Shown here piece by piece: positions 51,864-60,288 of a stretch of 64,000 nucleotides of DNA. The notes beneath the pieces were generated by a model. The model worked only from the letters and a program-made list of their open reading frames with translations. It was not told the DNA's origin and made no database searches. A program made the translations under genes and the position numbers. Numbering within the stretch: position 1 is the first letter of the stretch; every line of letters begins with the position of its first letter. This DNA comes from Brachybacterium fresconis. Its GTDB lineage: Bacteria; Actinomycetota; Actinomycetes; Actinomycetales; Dermabacteraceae. The DNA lies in NCBI RefSeq assembly GCF_017876515.1, contig NZ_JAGIOC010000001.1:2232001-2296000 (forward strand), given 5' to 3'.

Positions 51864-53623
51864 ACCGGCTCCTCCACGGTGATCTGGGAGTCGACGATCT
51901 CCCGGTAGGTCCGATTCGTATCGAGCAGCTGCTCGTGCGTGCCGCGGCCGACGATCCGCCCCTGTTCGAGCACGAGGATCTGGTCCGCGGCGGTGATGCT
52001 GGAGATACGCTGGGCGACGATGATCATCGTCGCGCCTTCGGTGTGCGCGTCCAGGCCCTCGCGCACCGCGGCGTCGGTGGCGACGTCGAGCGCGGAGAAG
52101 GAGTCGTCGAAGACGAACACCCGCGGCCTGGCCACCAGGGTGCGGGCGATGCACAGCCTCTGGCGCTGACCACCGGAGACGTTGGTGCCGCCCTGGGAGA
52201 TCGACGACTCCAGCCCGGTGCGCAGGGCCTCCCCCTCGCCGGTGGTGCGGTCGGCGACGAACTCGGTGGCCTGGGAGACGTCGAGCGCCTCCCACAGCTG
52301 TTCATCGTCGGCCGTCGGATCGCCGAAGCGGAGGTTGTGGCCGACGGTCCCGGAGAACAGATAGGGCCGCTGGGGGACGAGGCCGACGGTCTTCGAGATG
52401 GTCGCGCGGGAGAGGTCGGTGACCGCGGCGCCGTCGAGCAGCACCTGCCCGCTGGTGGCGTCGTGCAGGCGCGGGATCAGACTGATCAGGGAGGTCTTTC
52501 CGGAGCCCGTGGATCCGATGATCGCGGTGGTGCGGCCGGCCTCGGCAGTGAAGGAGACGCCGTCCAGAACCGGCGCGTCGGCGCCGGGGTAGGAGAAGGT
52601 CACGTCGCGGAACTCGACGCTCGCTCCGCCGCCGGCATGATCGAGTGCGGTGGGGTCGGCGGGCTCGGCCAGGGTGGGTGCGGTCTCGAGGACCTCGCCG
52701 ATGCGCCGGGCGCTGATGATCGCGCGCGGGAACATCATGAACATGAAGGTGCCCATCATGACGGCCATGAGGATCTGCAGCAGGTACTGCATGAAGGCCG
52801 TCAGTGCGCCCACCTGCACCAGACCGTCATCGACGCGGTGGCCGCCGAACCAGAGCACCGAGGCGGTGGCCAGGTGCAGCACGATCGTGATCGCCGGCCC
52901 CATGATCACGAAGAGTCGGCCGATCCGCACCGAGGTGTCGGTGAGGGTGGCGTTGGCGTCCTCGAAGCGGGCGGTCTCGTGCTTCTCCCGCACGAAGGCC
53001 CGCACCACGCGGATGCCCATGATCTGCTCGCGCATCACGGAGTTGATCGAGTCGATGTTGTCCTGCATCCGCTGGAACAGCGGCATCAGCTGCGTGACCA
53101 GCAGCCCGACGATCACCACCAGGATCGGCACGGAGACCCACACCAGCCAGGACAGCCCCGGGTCCTCCTGGATCGCCATCACGATCCCGCCGATCGACAT
53201 GATCGGCACCATGACCATGACGTTCAGCGTCATCAGCACGAGCATCTGGACCTGCTGGACGTCATTGGTGGCGCGGGTGATCAGGGTGGGGGCGCCGAAG
53301 CGGGCCAGCTCCTCGGTGGAGAAGCGGTCCACCCGGGTGTAGATCGAGCGGCGCACGTCCCGGCCCATCCCCATGGAGACGCGCGCTCCGAACCAGACGG
53401 CGGTGATCGCGGTGATGACCTGCACCATCGCGACGATCAGCATGACTCCGCCGACGCGCCAGATGTAGTCCGTGTCCCCCGTGGCGACGCCCTGGTCGAT
53501 GATGTCCGCATTGAGGCTGGGCAGGTACAGGGTGGCCAGCACGGTGGCGAGCTGCAGCACGACCACGGCCGCGATATGCGGGAGATAAGGGCGCACGTGG
53601 CGCCGGATGACGGTCCAGAGCAT
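51860..53623 (-). CDS. ABC exporter half-transporter with degenerate catalytic site
   Basis: 587 residues: six spans then an ABC domain with Walker A GSTGSGKTS, signature VSGGQRQRLCIARTL and switch region VAQRISSI. Walker B reads VFVFDDSFSALD, i.e. Asp-Asp in place of Asp-Glu, and the H-loop His is replaced by Gln (VAQRI). These are known marks of the degenerate site in heterodimeric exporters. Its stop overlaps the ATG of the normal subunit by 4 nt, so they are made in equal amounts and form one heterodimer. The start at 53623 gives MLWTVIRRHVRPYLPHI, a normal beginning. Confidence 0.92.
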   Translation of the reverse strand: MLWTVIRRHVRPYLPHIAAVVVLQLATVLATLYLPSLNADIIDQGVATGDTDYIWRVGGVMLIVAMVQVITAITAVWFGARVSMGMGRDVRRSIYTRVDRFSTEELARFGAPTLITRATNDVQQVQMLVLMTLNVMVMVPIMSIGGIVMAIQEDPGLSWLVWVSVPILVVIVGLLVTQLMPLFQRMQDNIDSINSVMREQIMGIRVVRAFVREKHETARFEDANATLTDTSVRIGRLFVIMGPAITIVLHLATASVLWFGGHRVDDGLVQVGALTAFMQYLLQILMAVMMGTFMFMMFPRAIISARRIGEVLETAPTLAEPADPTALDHAGGGASVEFRDVTFSYPGADAPVLDGVSFTAEAGRTTAIIGSTGSGKTSLISLIPRLHDATSGQVLLDGAAVTDLSRATISKTVGLVPQRPYLFSGTVGHNLRFGDPTADDEQLWEALDVSQATEFVADRTTGEGEALRTGLESSISQGGTNVSGGQRQRLCIARTLVARPRVFVFDDSFSALDVATDAAVREGLDAHTEGATMIIVAQRISSITAADQILVLEQGRIVGRGTHEQLLDTNRTYREIVDSQITVEEPV

Positions 53624-54121
53624 GGAGTTCCTCGGTCAGAGCAGGATGCGGAGGGCACAGGTCGACGACGTCGTCGCGGTCGGCGGCGCTATCGCAGTCG
53701 GCGACGGGATCGACAGTAGGAGCGAAGGCGGACAGATCCCGTCCGCAGAGCCGATCGTGGAGCGGGGCGCGGTCGGGTGGCGGGACGCGGTCGGGCAGGG
53801 CAGATCTCGGGCGGACCAGGGCTCGGGCAGGGCTCAGGGCGGGCCAGGACACGGGCAGGACGCGCACCGTTGCCCAGGCACGACCACGGCGCTCCATCCT
53901 CCCGGATTCAGGACGGATTCGCACCCGACTTTCGGAGGAGGTCCCCTACCCGCGCCGAGCTCTGCGCTCTCGTTTCCACCGGACGATGTGGCAACAGAAC
54001 CGCAGAACTCGCCCGCCCTTCTGCGCTGCGAAGCACATGATCCACGCGTCGGCGGCTCGGCCGCCCGGGGCAGTGCTGCCGCTGCCGGCACCGTCCATCT
54101 CCTGCTCGAACGGCCGGACAG
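53624..54121. other. 498-bp intergenic region
   Basis: No gene supported. It contains GGGCAGG-rich direct repeats around 53790-53860 and one copy of a 62-bp palindromic element (53951-54012). The promoter of the ABC exporter operon should lie near 53640-53720. Confidence 0.45.
53951..54012. repeat. 62-bp palindromic element, copy B
   Basis: 49 of 62 positions match the copy at 56205-56266, with the first 24 identical and most differences in the loop. Arms: GAGCTCTGC with GCAGAACTC (one mismatch), then an inner GTTTCCAC with GTGGCAAC. Confidence 0.8.
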
Positions 54122-54478
54122 TCAGACCCCGGCGTCCTCCCGCGAGGCGAGCACCAGTCGTTCCACGAGCTCGTCCGGGATCGGTCTGCTCGGGGAGAAG
54201 GTGATCCCGGTCTTCGTCGCCTTGAGGCCGGCGGCCGCGATGTCCTCGGCATGCTCGGAGAGGGCGCCCGCCTGGAGATACAGCCCGCACTGCTTGCTGA
54301 AGGCCGCATAGCTCGCGACGACCGTGCCGCCGATCCGGAACCCCGGCATGTCGTAGGCCACCATCTCCTCTGCGTCCGGCAGGACGCGGCCGAGAATCCC
54401 CCGCAGCCTCTGCAGCGAGGGCTGGAAACGTTCGGGTGCCGCGGCGATGTAGGCGTCGTGGTCGGCTGTCGCCATCAT
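54122..54478 (-). CDS. DUF1801 family protein
   Basis: 118 residues. The DUF1801 fold is indicated by DAYIAAAPERFQPSLQRLRGILGRVLPDAEEMVAYDMPGF, then VVASYAAFSKQCGLYLQAG and the ending GITFSPSRPIPDELVERLV. Members bind iron or have YdhG-like roles and are single-domain cytoplasmic proteins; function here is unknown. Two ATGs (54478 and 54475) are adjacent, with GGGACC upstream. Its relation to the arsenic genes, whose arsC ends 92 nt before it on the same strand, is unclear. Confidence 0.82.
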   Translation of the reverse strand: MMATADHDAYIAAAPERFQPSLQRLRGILGRVLPDAEEMVAYDMPGFRIGGTVVASYAAFSKQCGLYLQAGALSEHAEDIAAAGLKATKTGITFSPSRPIPDELVERLVLASREDAGV

Positions 54479-54570
54479 GGAGAGGTCCCACCTTCGGTTC
54501 CTGGTTGCGGTCAGCGTCGTCGCTCACCCCTGCCCGAGACTACCGTCCGCCGCCCGGCCCCTTCAGGCGT

Positions 54571-55047
54571 TCAGACCGCGGGCCCGTCGGCCGTGAGCTC
54601 CTCGAGCAGCTCCTGCACCCGGTGATCGATGTCGTCCCGGATCAGGCGCATGCGTTCGGCGCCCTCGATGCCGCGCTCGGAGGGCTCATCGGTGCGCCAG
54701 GTGGTGATTGTTCCGGCCATCCCGGGGACCGGCTCGACCACGGCCTCCTGCCCCAGCACCACGACGCGATCGACGCGCACCAGCAGCGAGGGATCGATCA
54801 GCTTGGTGGCCCCGGCGGACATGTCCGCGCCGGCCTCGGCGACGACCTCGGCCGACAGAGCATTGATCGATGTGCCGGGCCGGGTCCCGGCCGAGTGCAC
54901 CTCGACCGTGCCGGCGGCGCGGGCCTCCATCAGGGCGGCGGCCATCTGGGATCTGCCGCCGTTCTTGACGCAGACGAACAGGACGGACGGTACCGAGGAC
55001 GAACCGGATGCCGCGGACGAGCTGTGGTGCGGGGTCTGGGCGCTCAT
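54571..55047 (-). CDS. arsC: Arsenate reductase, low-molecular-weight phosphatase type
   Basis: 158 residues. [20 protein letters not shown] carries the CX5R active site (Cys26 to Arg32) of the phosphatase-type arsenate reductases; SAGTRPG and the [12 protein letters not shown] region complete the fold. Actinobacterial forms reduce arsenate with mycothiol and mycoredoxin. The first ~20 residues are a Ser-rich extension. Start ATG 55047 overlaps the acr3 stop by 4 nt (ATGA), giving one acr3-arsC operon. An ArsR repressor is not found beside it. Confidence 0.9.
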   Translation of the reverse strand: MSAQTPHHSSSAASGSSSVPSVLFVCVKNGGRSQMAAALMEARAAGTVEVHSAGTRPGTSINALSAEVVAEAGADMSAGATKLIDPSLLVRVDRVVVLGQEAVVEPVPGMAGTITTWRTDEPSERGIEGAERMRLIRDDIDHRVQELLEELTADGPAV

Positions 55048-56156
55048 GCGGGGACCTTCTCTCGGGAACGGGCGGGGACGGTGGGGTCGCCGGGGAACAG
55101 GCGTCGGCCCAGCCACAGCGAGACGTAGACCAGACCGACCAGCACGGGGACCTCGATGAGGGGGCCGACGACGCCGGCGAGCGCCTGTCCGGAGCTCACG
55201 CCGAAGGTGCCGATGGCGACGGCGATCGCGAGCTCGAAGTTGTTCCCGGAGGCGGTGAAGGCGACGGTGGTGGAGCGGGCGTAGTCCATGCCGACGGCGC
55301 GGCTGAGCAGCAGGGATCCCAGGAACATCAGCACGAAGTAGGCCAGCAGCGGCAGGGCGATCCGGGCGACGTCCCCGGGGGCCGACAGGATCGCGTCCCC
55401 CTGCAGCGCGAACAGCAGCACGATCGTCAGCAGCAGCCCGTAGAGGGTGAACGGGCCGATGCGCGGCAGGAAGCGCTCCTCGTACCAGGCGCGGCCCTTC
55501 GCCCGCTCCCCCAGCACTCGGGTGAGGATGCCGGCCAGCAGCGGGATCCCCAGGAACACCAGAACGCTCAGCACGATCGCGCCGATCGAGAAATCGGCCG
55601 AGGTGGTGGACAGCCCGAGCCACGAGGGCAGCGCCTGCAGGTAGAACCAGCCGAGCGCGCCGAAGGCGATCACCTGGAAGACGGAGTTGATCGCCACCAG
55701 CACGGCGGCGGCCTCGCGGTCCCCGCAGGCCAGGTCGTTCCAGACCAGCACCATGGCGATGCAGCGGGCCAGGCCCACGATGATCAGCCCGGTGCGATAC
55801 TCGGGCAGGTCCGCCAGGAAGATCCAGGCCAGGGCGAACATGAGCGCGGGACCGACGATCCAGTTCAGCACCAGCGAGGTGATCATCAGCCGGCGGTCGG
55901 CGCTGATCCGGCGGGTCTCGTCGTAGCGCACCTTGGCGAGCACCGGGTACATCATCACCAGCAGCCCCAGGGCGATCGGGAGGGAGACGCCGGCGATGCT
56001 CACGGCCTCCAGTGCCGGACCGATGCCGGGGACCAGGCGGCCCAGCAGCAGACCCACCACCATGGCGAGCAGGATCCAGACCGGCAGGAACCGATCCAGG
56101 AACGACATCTCCCCGGCGACACCGGTCGGTGCGCCGGGCGCGGTGGTCGTCGTCAT
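55044..56156 (-). CDS. acr3: Arsenite efflux permease ACR3
   Basis: 370 residues with ten spans. The essential Cys of ACR3 lies in [30 protein letters not shown], and [13 protein letters not shown] [15 protein letters not shown] precedes span 4. It expels arsenite across the cell membrane; arsC, coupled by a 4-nt overlap, feeds it. An in-frame ATG farther upstream at 56243 lies in the palindromic repeat and is rejected. No ArsR site or gene is visible in the 150 bp upstream, which hold a repeat element instead. Confidence 0.93.
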   Translation of the reverse strand: MTTTTAPGAPTGVAGEMSFLDRFLPVWILLAMVVGLLLGRLVPGIGPALEAVSIAGVSLPIALGLLVMMYPVLAKVRYDETRRISADRRLMITSLVLNWIVGPALMFALAWIFLADLPEYRTGLIIVGLARCIAMVLVWNDLACGDREAAAVLVAINSVFQVIAFGALGWFYLQALPSWLGLSTTSADFSIGAIVLSVLVFLGIPLLAGILTRVLGERAKGRAWYEERFLPRIGPFTLYGLLLTIVLLFALQGDAILSAPGDVARIALPLLAYFVLMFLGSLLLSRAVGMDYARSTTVAFTASGNNFELAIAVAIGTFGVSSGQALAGVVGPLIEVPVLVGLVYVSLWLGRRLFPGDPTVPARSREKVPA

Positions 56157-56204
56157 GACGGCGCTACCTCTTCCTGTGGACGGACATCGATGCGAACGGT
56201 ACCC

Positions 56205-56266
56205 CGCGCCGAGCTCTGCGCTCTCGTTGCCACCGTCGCTCATGGCAACGGCAGTGCAGAGCTCGC
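56205..56266. repeat. 62-bp palindromic element, copy A
   Basis: Arms GAGCTCTGC and GCAGAGCTC are perfect; an inner CGTTGCCA pairs with TGGCAACG. It is 49/62 identical to copy B at 53951-54012. It lies between the acr3 start and the lrgB end. Confidence 0.85.
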
Positions 56267-56313
56267 ATGCAGCGCTCAGCAGACGCAGCGCTCAGCCGAC
56301 GCAGCGCTCAGCC
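56267..56313. repeat. 16-bp tandem repeat spanning the lrgB stop
   Basis: Three copies of a (GA)CGCAGCGCTCAGCC-type unit directly after copy A. The last one contains the lrgB stop codon (56308-56310). Confidence 0.75.
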
Positions 56314-57006
56314 AGTCACCAGCGCGGCCACGATCGGCAGCACGATCGTCATGACCAGGGCGTTCATCACCATCGCTGCGCTGGACCAGCCTCCCGCGAC
56401 CGGGGACTCGGCGAGCGCGCGCGAGGTGCCGATGCCGTGGGACGTCATGCCGATGGCGAAGCCGCGGGCCCGCTCGTCGCGCACCCGGGCCAGGTTCAGC
56501 AGCGCCGGTCCGAGGGCGGCTCCGAGAACCCCGGAGATCAGGGTCAGCACCACCGCCAGCGGCACGGACGCGCCGAGGGTCTCGGCGATCGACAGGCCCA
56601 CCGGGGAGGTCACCGATCGTGGCAGCGCGGCGCGCAGCATGTCCTCGCCCGCCCCGAAGGCGGTCATCGCCCCCACGGTGATCGCGATGCTCACGGCACC
56701 TCCGACGGCGAGGGTCGCCATCACGGCGAGGGCCGAGGAGCCCAGGGCCCGCCCGTTGCGCAGCAACGGCAGCGCGAGCGCCACCGTGGCCGGGCCCAGC
56801 AGCAGTGTCAGCACCGTGACCTGCTCGAGGTACTCGGCGTACGGCAGCCCGGTGAGCTGCAGGACCGCGGCGACGAGGACGATCGTGACCAGCACCGGGG
56901 ACAGCAGCCCGAGCCGACCGGAACGCTGATGGAGCCACAGCGAGAACAGATAGGCGCTCAGGGTCAGGACCAGACCGAAGGCCGGGAGGTGGATGAGCGT
57001 GTTCAT
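56308..57006 (-). CDS. lrgB: LrgB-family membrane protein
   Basis: 232 residues. Seven or so spans with LHQRSGRLGLLSPVL, LLLGPATVALALPLLRN, PRSVTSPVGLSIAETLG and RARGFAIGMTSHGIGTSRAL, the conserved LrgB/CidB blocks. With LrgA it forms a holin-antiholin-like or pyruvate/glycolate transport system in the membrane. The ATG at 57006 overlaps the lrgA stop by 4 nt. A longer in-frame start through lrgA is antisense-free but unconserved. Confidence 0.9.
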   Translation of the reverse strand: MNTLIHLPAFGLVLTLSAYLFSLWLHQRSGRLGLLSPVLVTIVLVAAVLQLTGLPYAEYLEQVTVLTLLLGPATVALALPLLRNGRALGSSALAVMATLAVGGAVSIAITVGAMTAFGAGEDMLRAALPRSVTSPVGLSIAETLGASVPLAVVLTLISGVLGAALGPALLNLARVRDERARGFAIGMTSHGIGTSRALAESPVAGGWSSAAMVMNALVMTIVLPIVAALVTG

Positions 57007-57407
57007 GCGCCGGCCCTCCCCGGGTTCCGTCGGCGGTCCTGGCGGCGCAGCAGCGCCTGCAGCAGCCACCCGGCGACCAGCAGGGTCGCCACGAAGGACC
57101 CGCCGACGGCGAGCGCGATCGGCAGCGCGTTCTGCGCGAGGGAGTTCATCTCCAGCACGATCCCGACGCCGGGCGGGACGAACAGCAGCTGCAGGTGCGC
57201 CAGCAGCGGGGTCGCGGCCGGTTCCGCCACGCGCAGCACCGCCCGTGTGGGGCGCAGCAGGCCCAGCACCACCAGCAGCACGATCCCGAGCACGACCCCG
57301 GGAATGGGCAGGCCGAGCAGCTCCGACACGGTCAGGCCCACCATCTGCGCGAGCAGCAGGACCACGAGGCCGAGCAGCACGGGAGGCAGGAGGGCGGCGC
57401 GGGACAT
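57003..57407 (-). CDS. lrgA: LrgA/CidA-family membrane protein
   Basis: 134 residues, four spans. LGLVVLLLAQMVGLTVSELLGLPIPGVVLGIVLL and AEPAATPLLAHLQLLFVPPGVGIVLEM are the LrgA signature. It precedes lrgB with a 4-nt overlap (ATGA). The basic C-terminus (RRQDRRRNPGR) is cytoplasmic. The ATG at 57407 is 75 bp from the divergent acetyltransferase gene, so promoters must overlap there. No LytTR or LysR regulator is next to it. Confidence 0.92.
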   Translation of the reverse strand: MSRAALLPPVLLGLVVLLLAQMVGLTVSELLGLPIPGVVLGIVLLVVLGLLRPTRAVLRVAEPAATPLLAHLQLLFVPPGVGIVLEMNSLAQNALPIALAVGGSFVATLLVAGWLLQALLRRQDRRRNPGRAGA

Positions 57408-57482
57408 CGTCGCCAGGGTAGCCCGAGCGGCGTCGCCGGAATCGCGTTGACCACCGCCGACGGGGCACCTCACACTGCCGAT

Positions 57483-58028
57483 ATGCCGCTCTCCTTCCCG
57501 CTGCTCGGCGACCGCGTGCTGCTGCGCCCGTTCGAGACGGCCGACGTCCCGGCCGCGCACACCGTCTACGGGGACGACGAGGTCATGCGCTTCGTGGGCG
57601 AGGGCGGAGCGGTCTCGCCCGAGGTGACCGCGCGGATGGTCGAGGACTATCGCCGCCACCAGGACGAGCACGGCTTCGCCTTCTGGGCCGTGATGGCCCG
57701 GGACACCGGCGAGCTGATCGGGGACGCCGGGCTCGAGGTCACCGGGCACGGCGTCGAGCTGGGATACACCCTGTCCCGTCGCTGGTGGGGACGGGGCCTG
57801 GCGACGGAGGCGGCGAGCCTGTGCATGGAGGCCGCGGTCGGGCCGCTGGGTCTGGGGCAGGTGGTGGCGCTGGTCGACGACGACAACCCCGCCTCGGCCC
57901 GGGTGCTGGAGAAGATCGGCTTCACGGACCAGGGACGCACCACGGCCCACGGTCGTCCGCATCACCACTTCGAGCTCGCAACTTACCAGCCGGTCACCAC
58001 GGGCGGCTCACCCTTCTGGTCCCCCTGA
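57483..58028 (+). CDS. GNAT acetyltransferase (RimJ/RimL-like)
   Basis: 181 residues. The Acetyltransf_3 fold: LLGDRVLLRPFETADVPAAHTVYGDDEVMRFVG, FWAVMARDTGELIGDAGLEVTG, the acetyl-CoA loop RRWWGRGLATEAASLCMEAA (consensus QxxGxG/A) and DDDNPASARVLEKIGF. It acetylates an amine, often a ribosomal protein N-terminus or a small molecule. The ATG follows CACTGCCGAT with no ribosome-binding site, probably leaderless. It is divergent from lrgA. Confidence 0.9.
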   Translation: MPLSFPLLGDRVLLRPFETADVPAAHTVYGDDEVMRFVGEGGAVSPEVTARMVEDYRRHQDEHGFAFWAVMARDTGELIGDAGLEVTGHGVELGYTLSRRWWGRGLATEAASLCMEAAVGPLGLGQVVALVDDDNPASARVLEKIGFTDQGRTTAHGRPHHHFELATYQPVTTGGSPFWSP

Positions 58029-58212
58029 CCAGCAGGAAGGCGGCGCATCGCGTCATGTCGATCGCCGTGTTGCTCACGACACCGAGCGCGGTGCATCACT
58101 CACGCCTTGCCGGGCGGGCCTCGACTCTCACAGCGTGGAGCCCGTGGGACGACGACCTGCGATCCAGGCGATCTCTCCCCTGCCCCTCAGGAACTCATCG
58201 GAGGAACCCGGG

Positions 58213-58860
58213 ATGACCACCCCCCTGACCACCCCCATCAGCCGACGCACCGCCTTCCGCGGCCTCGGCGTCGCCGGCCTGGCCGCGGCCACCGGTCTGC
58301 TCGCCACCAAGAAGGCGAATGCCGCGAGCGATCTCGTGGTCGTCGACCAGATCGGGACCGGCCCGTGGGACGACGAGAACTGTGGCCCGACCTCGGCCGT
58401 GATCGCGCTGGTCGCTGCAGGCAAGGCACCGGAGCATTACGTCTCCGGGTCGGAGGGCGCTGCCGTGGGCGGCAACGCCACCGCGGTGAAGAACATGCGC
58501 GTCTCCAGCGGCCTGTCCCCCGCGGGCGACCCCGCCGCCAAGAGCGTCGACTACTGGGGCGCCTATCTCAAGGACCTCGAGAAGGGGATCCGCGAGCACG
58601 ACGGCACGGCCACCCACTCCCAGTACGAGGAGGGCGTGGACGCCGCCGCGAGCGGATCGGTCGTGATCCTGCACGTCCATCACGGAAGACTGATCGACGA
58701 GGAGGCGGACTACGGCCACTTCGTCGTCGCCCAGGGCAAGGACTCCGACGGCAACATCCTGGTCTCCGACCCGGGGCGAGCGCAGACCATCGGCATCACC
58801 GGGTACTCGCGCCAGCATCTGCTGGATGCCCAGCGGGCCGACGCCACGATCGTCAGCTGA
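58213..58860 (+). CDS. Tat-exported C39-peptidase-like protein
   Basis: 215 residues. A twin-arginine signal (SRRTAFRGLGVAGLAAA...KKANA) directs export. The mature part is papain/C39-like: Cys57 in DDENCGPTSAV, His169 in YGHFVVAQG, and a following Asp in ILVSDPGR, a plausible catalytic triad. The fold is used for bacteriocin leader cleavage, but free secreted forms have unknown targets. GGAGGAACC precedes the ATG. It stands alone. The Tat signal suggests folding in the cytoplasm first. Confidence 0.8.
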   Translation: MTTPLTTPISRRTAFRGLGVAGLAAATGLLATKKANAASDLVVVDQIGTGPWDDENCGPTSAVIALVAAGKAPEHYVSGSEGAAVGGNATAVKNMRVSSGLSPAGDPAAKSVDYWGAYLKDLEKGIREHDGTATHSQYEEGVDAAASGSVVILHVHHGRLIDEEADYGHFVVAQGKDSDGNILVSDPGRAQTIGITGYSRQHLLDAQRADATIVS

Positions 58861-58969
58861 CCGGCCCGATCATCCACGGACCGAGCTGGCCTCGTCCGCT
58901 CGCAGCTCAGGCGGCCGGGCCGTCGGCTCAGCCGGCCGGGCTCACCGCTCAGCCGTCCGGGCCGTCGGC
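58861..58969. other. Intergenic repeats between convergent genes
   Basis: Two copies of a CCGTCGGCTCAGCCGGCCGGG unit (from about 58920 and 58967) with degenerate copies between. The second copy runs into the end of the oxidase gene. No gene and no clear terminator hairpin was found. Confidence 0.5.
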
Positions 58970-59539
58970 TCAGCCGGCCGGGGTCGTCACCGGGCCGTGG
59001 GACCAGCGCCCACCCTCGCGGACGTATCCGGCACGGACATGGTTGCGGTCCGCCCGGGCCTGCAAGAACTCGAACCGCTCCGGCCGCAGCGCATAGACCT
59101 GCCATTCGGGGTTCGGCTGCCCGTCAGAGGTCGGGCGGGCGAGCCAATCACGCTGGGAGACGTCCTCGCCGAGCGCGACCACGGTTCCCGCGATCTGCAC
59201 CTGGCGTCCGCTCTCGCGCCAGAAGAACGTCATCGCGGCCCGCGGATCCTCCCGCACCTGCTGTGCCTTGCGGGAGGTGTTCCGGGTGGAGACGTGGAAG
59301 CCGGCCTCGTCGAGGTCCTTGAGGATCAGGGTGCGGCCGACGGGACTGCCGTCGGCCAGGAGGGTCTGGAAGGTCATCGCGTGCGGCTGCCGGGCGCCAC
59401 TGGCGATCGCATCCTCGAGCCAGGCCAGGAACAGCTCGGTCGGGTCCTCGGGCAGGGCCTCGAGGTCGAGGTCGGGCATCTCCTCGGGGAAGGCGGGCAG
59501 GGTGCGCAGTCGCGCGGCGAGATCGCTCATGGGGGTCAT
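58970..59539 (-). CDS. Pyridoxamine 5'-phosphate oxidase-family flavoprotein
   Basis: 189 residues. The flavin-binding split barrel is evident: LFLAWLEDAIASGARQPHAMTFQTLLADGSPVGRTLILKDLDEAGFHVSTRNTSRKAQQ, then AAMTFFWRESGRQVQIAGTV and WQVYALRPERFEFLQARADRNHVRAGY. The last is the PdxH-type C-terminal block, but LxPxxxEFWQ-type residues for pyridoxal binding are altered (RFEFLQAR with no Trp). It is therefore a flavin reductase/oxidase relative; a true PdxH role is uncertain. Adjacent ATGs at 59539 and 59530 are both possible starts. Confidence 0.85.
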   Translation of the reverse strand: MTPMSDLAARLRTLPAFPEEMPDLDLEALPEDPTELFLAWLEDAIASGARQPHAMTFQTLLADGSPVGRTLILKDLDEAGFHVSTRNTSRKAQQVREDPRAAMTFFWRESGRQVQIAGTVVALGEDVSQRDWLARPTSDGQPNPEWQVYALRPERFEFLQARADRNHVRAGYVREGGRWSHGPVTTPAG

Positions 59540-59595
59540 CCTGCCTGCAGCCGGTGGCCGCGTCCAGGAGCGGACGAGGGAGCGGGCCCAGGGGA

Positions 59596-60288
59596 TCAGG
59601 GGTCGACGAGGCCGGTGCGGTAGGCGATCACGGTGGCCTGGGTACGGTCGCGGGCCCCGAGCTTGCGCAGCACGGCGGCGACGTGGGTGCGCACGGTCTC
59701 GACCCCGACCACGAACTGCGCGGCGATCTCCGCGTTGCTCGCGCCACGGGCCACGGCCTCGAGCACCTCCTGCTCGCGCGGCGTGAGCTGCGGGCCCGTG
59801 TACGCGGCGGTGCGGGCGCGAGGACGCAGCAGCGAGCGCACCGCGTCGGGGAACAGCAGGCTGTCGCCGTGGGCGATGGTGCGCACGGCCTGGACCATCT
59901 CGACGGCGCTCGCGCGCTTCAGCAGGAACCCGGAGGCGCCGGCCAGCAAGGCGTCCCGCACATATCCGTCGTGCTCGAAGGTGGTCACGACCAGAACTTT
60001 CGGCGGGTCGGGCAGGCGCAGCACGAGCTCGGTGGCGCGGATCCCGTCGAGGTCGGGCATGCGCACGTCCATGCAGACGACGTCGGGCGCCTCCCCGCGC
60101 ACAAGGGCGACGGCCTCCGCCCCGTCACCGGCCTCGCCGACCACCTGAAGGTCCGTCTCGGCCGCGAGGATCATGCTCATCCCCTGGCGGACCAGGGGCT
60201 CGTCGTCGACCAGCAGGACCCGCACCGGTGCGCGGTCATCGTCCGGGGTCGCAGGGCGATCGCCCTCCGGGGTCTCGGCGGGACTCAT
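59596..60288 (-). CDS. NarL/LuxR-family response regulator
   Basis: 230 residues. The receiver domain has VRVLLVDDEPLVRQGM, the phosphoacceptor Asp74 in VVCMDVRMPDLDG, Thr/Lys in VVTTFE and FLLKRA. The C-terminal LuxR-type helix-turn-helix reads LTPREQEVLEAVARGASNAEIAAQFVVGVETVRTHVAAVLRKLGARDRTQA. GAGGAG precedes the ATG at 60288. It overlaps the histidine-kinase stop by 4 nt, so the two-component pair is coupled. Confidence 0.95.
   Translation of the reverse strand: MSPAETPEGDRPATPDDDRAPVRVLLVDDEPLVRQGMSMILAAETDLQVVGEAGDGAEAVALVRGEAPDVVCMDVRMPDLDGIRATELVLRLPDPPKVLVVTTFEHDGYVRDALLAGASGFLLKRASAVEMVQAVRTIAHGDSLLFPDAVRSLLRPRARTAAYTGPQLTPREQEVLEAVARGASNAEIAAQFVVGVETVRTHVAAVLRKLGARDRTQATVIAYRTGLVDP

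Noticed and set aside
58970..59539. PdxH pyridoxamine phosphate oxidase
   Set aside because: The fold fits, but the aromatic residue of the C-terminal substrate block is changed; a general flavoprotein call is safer.
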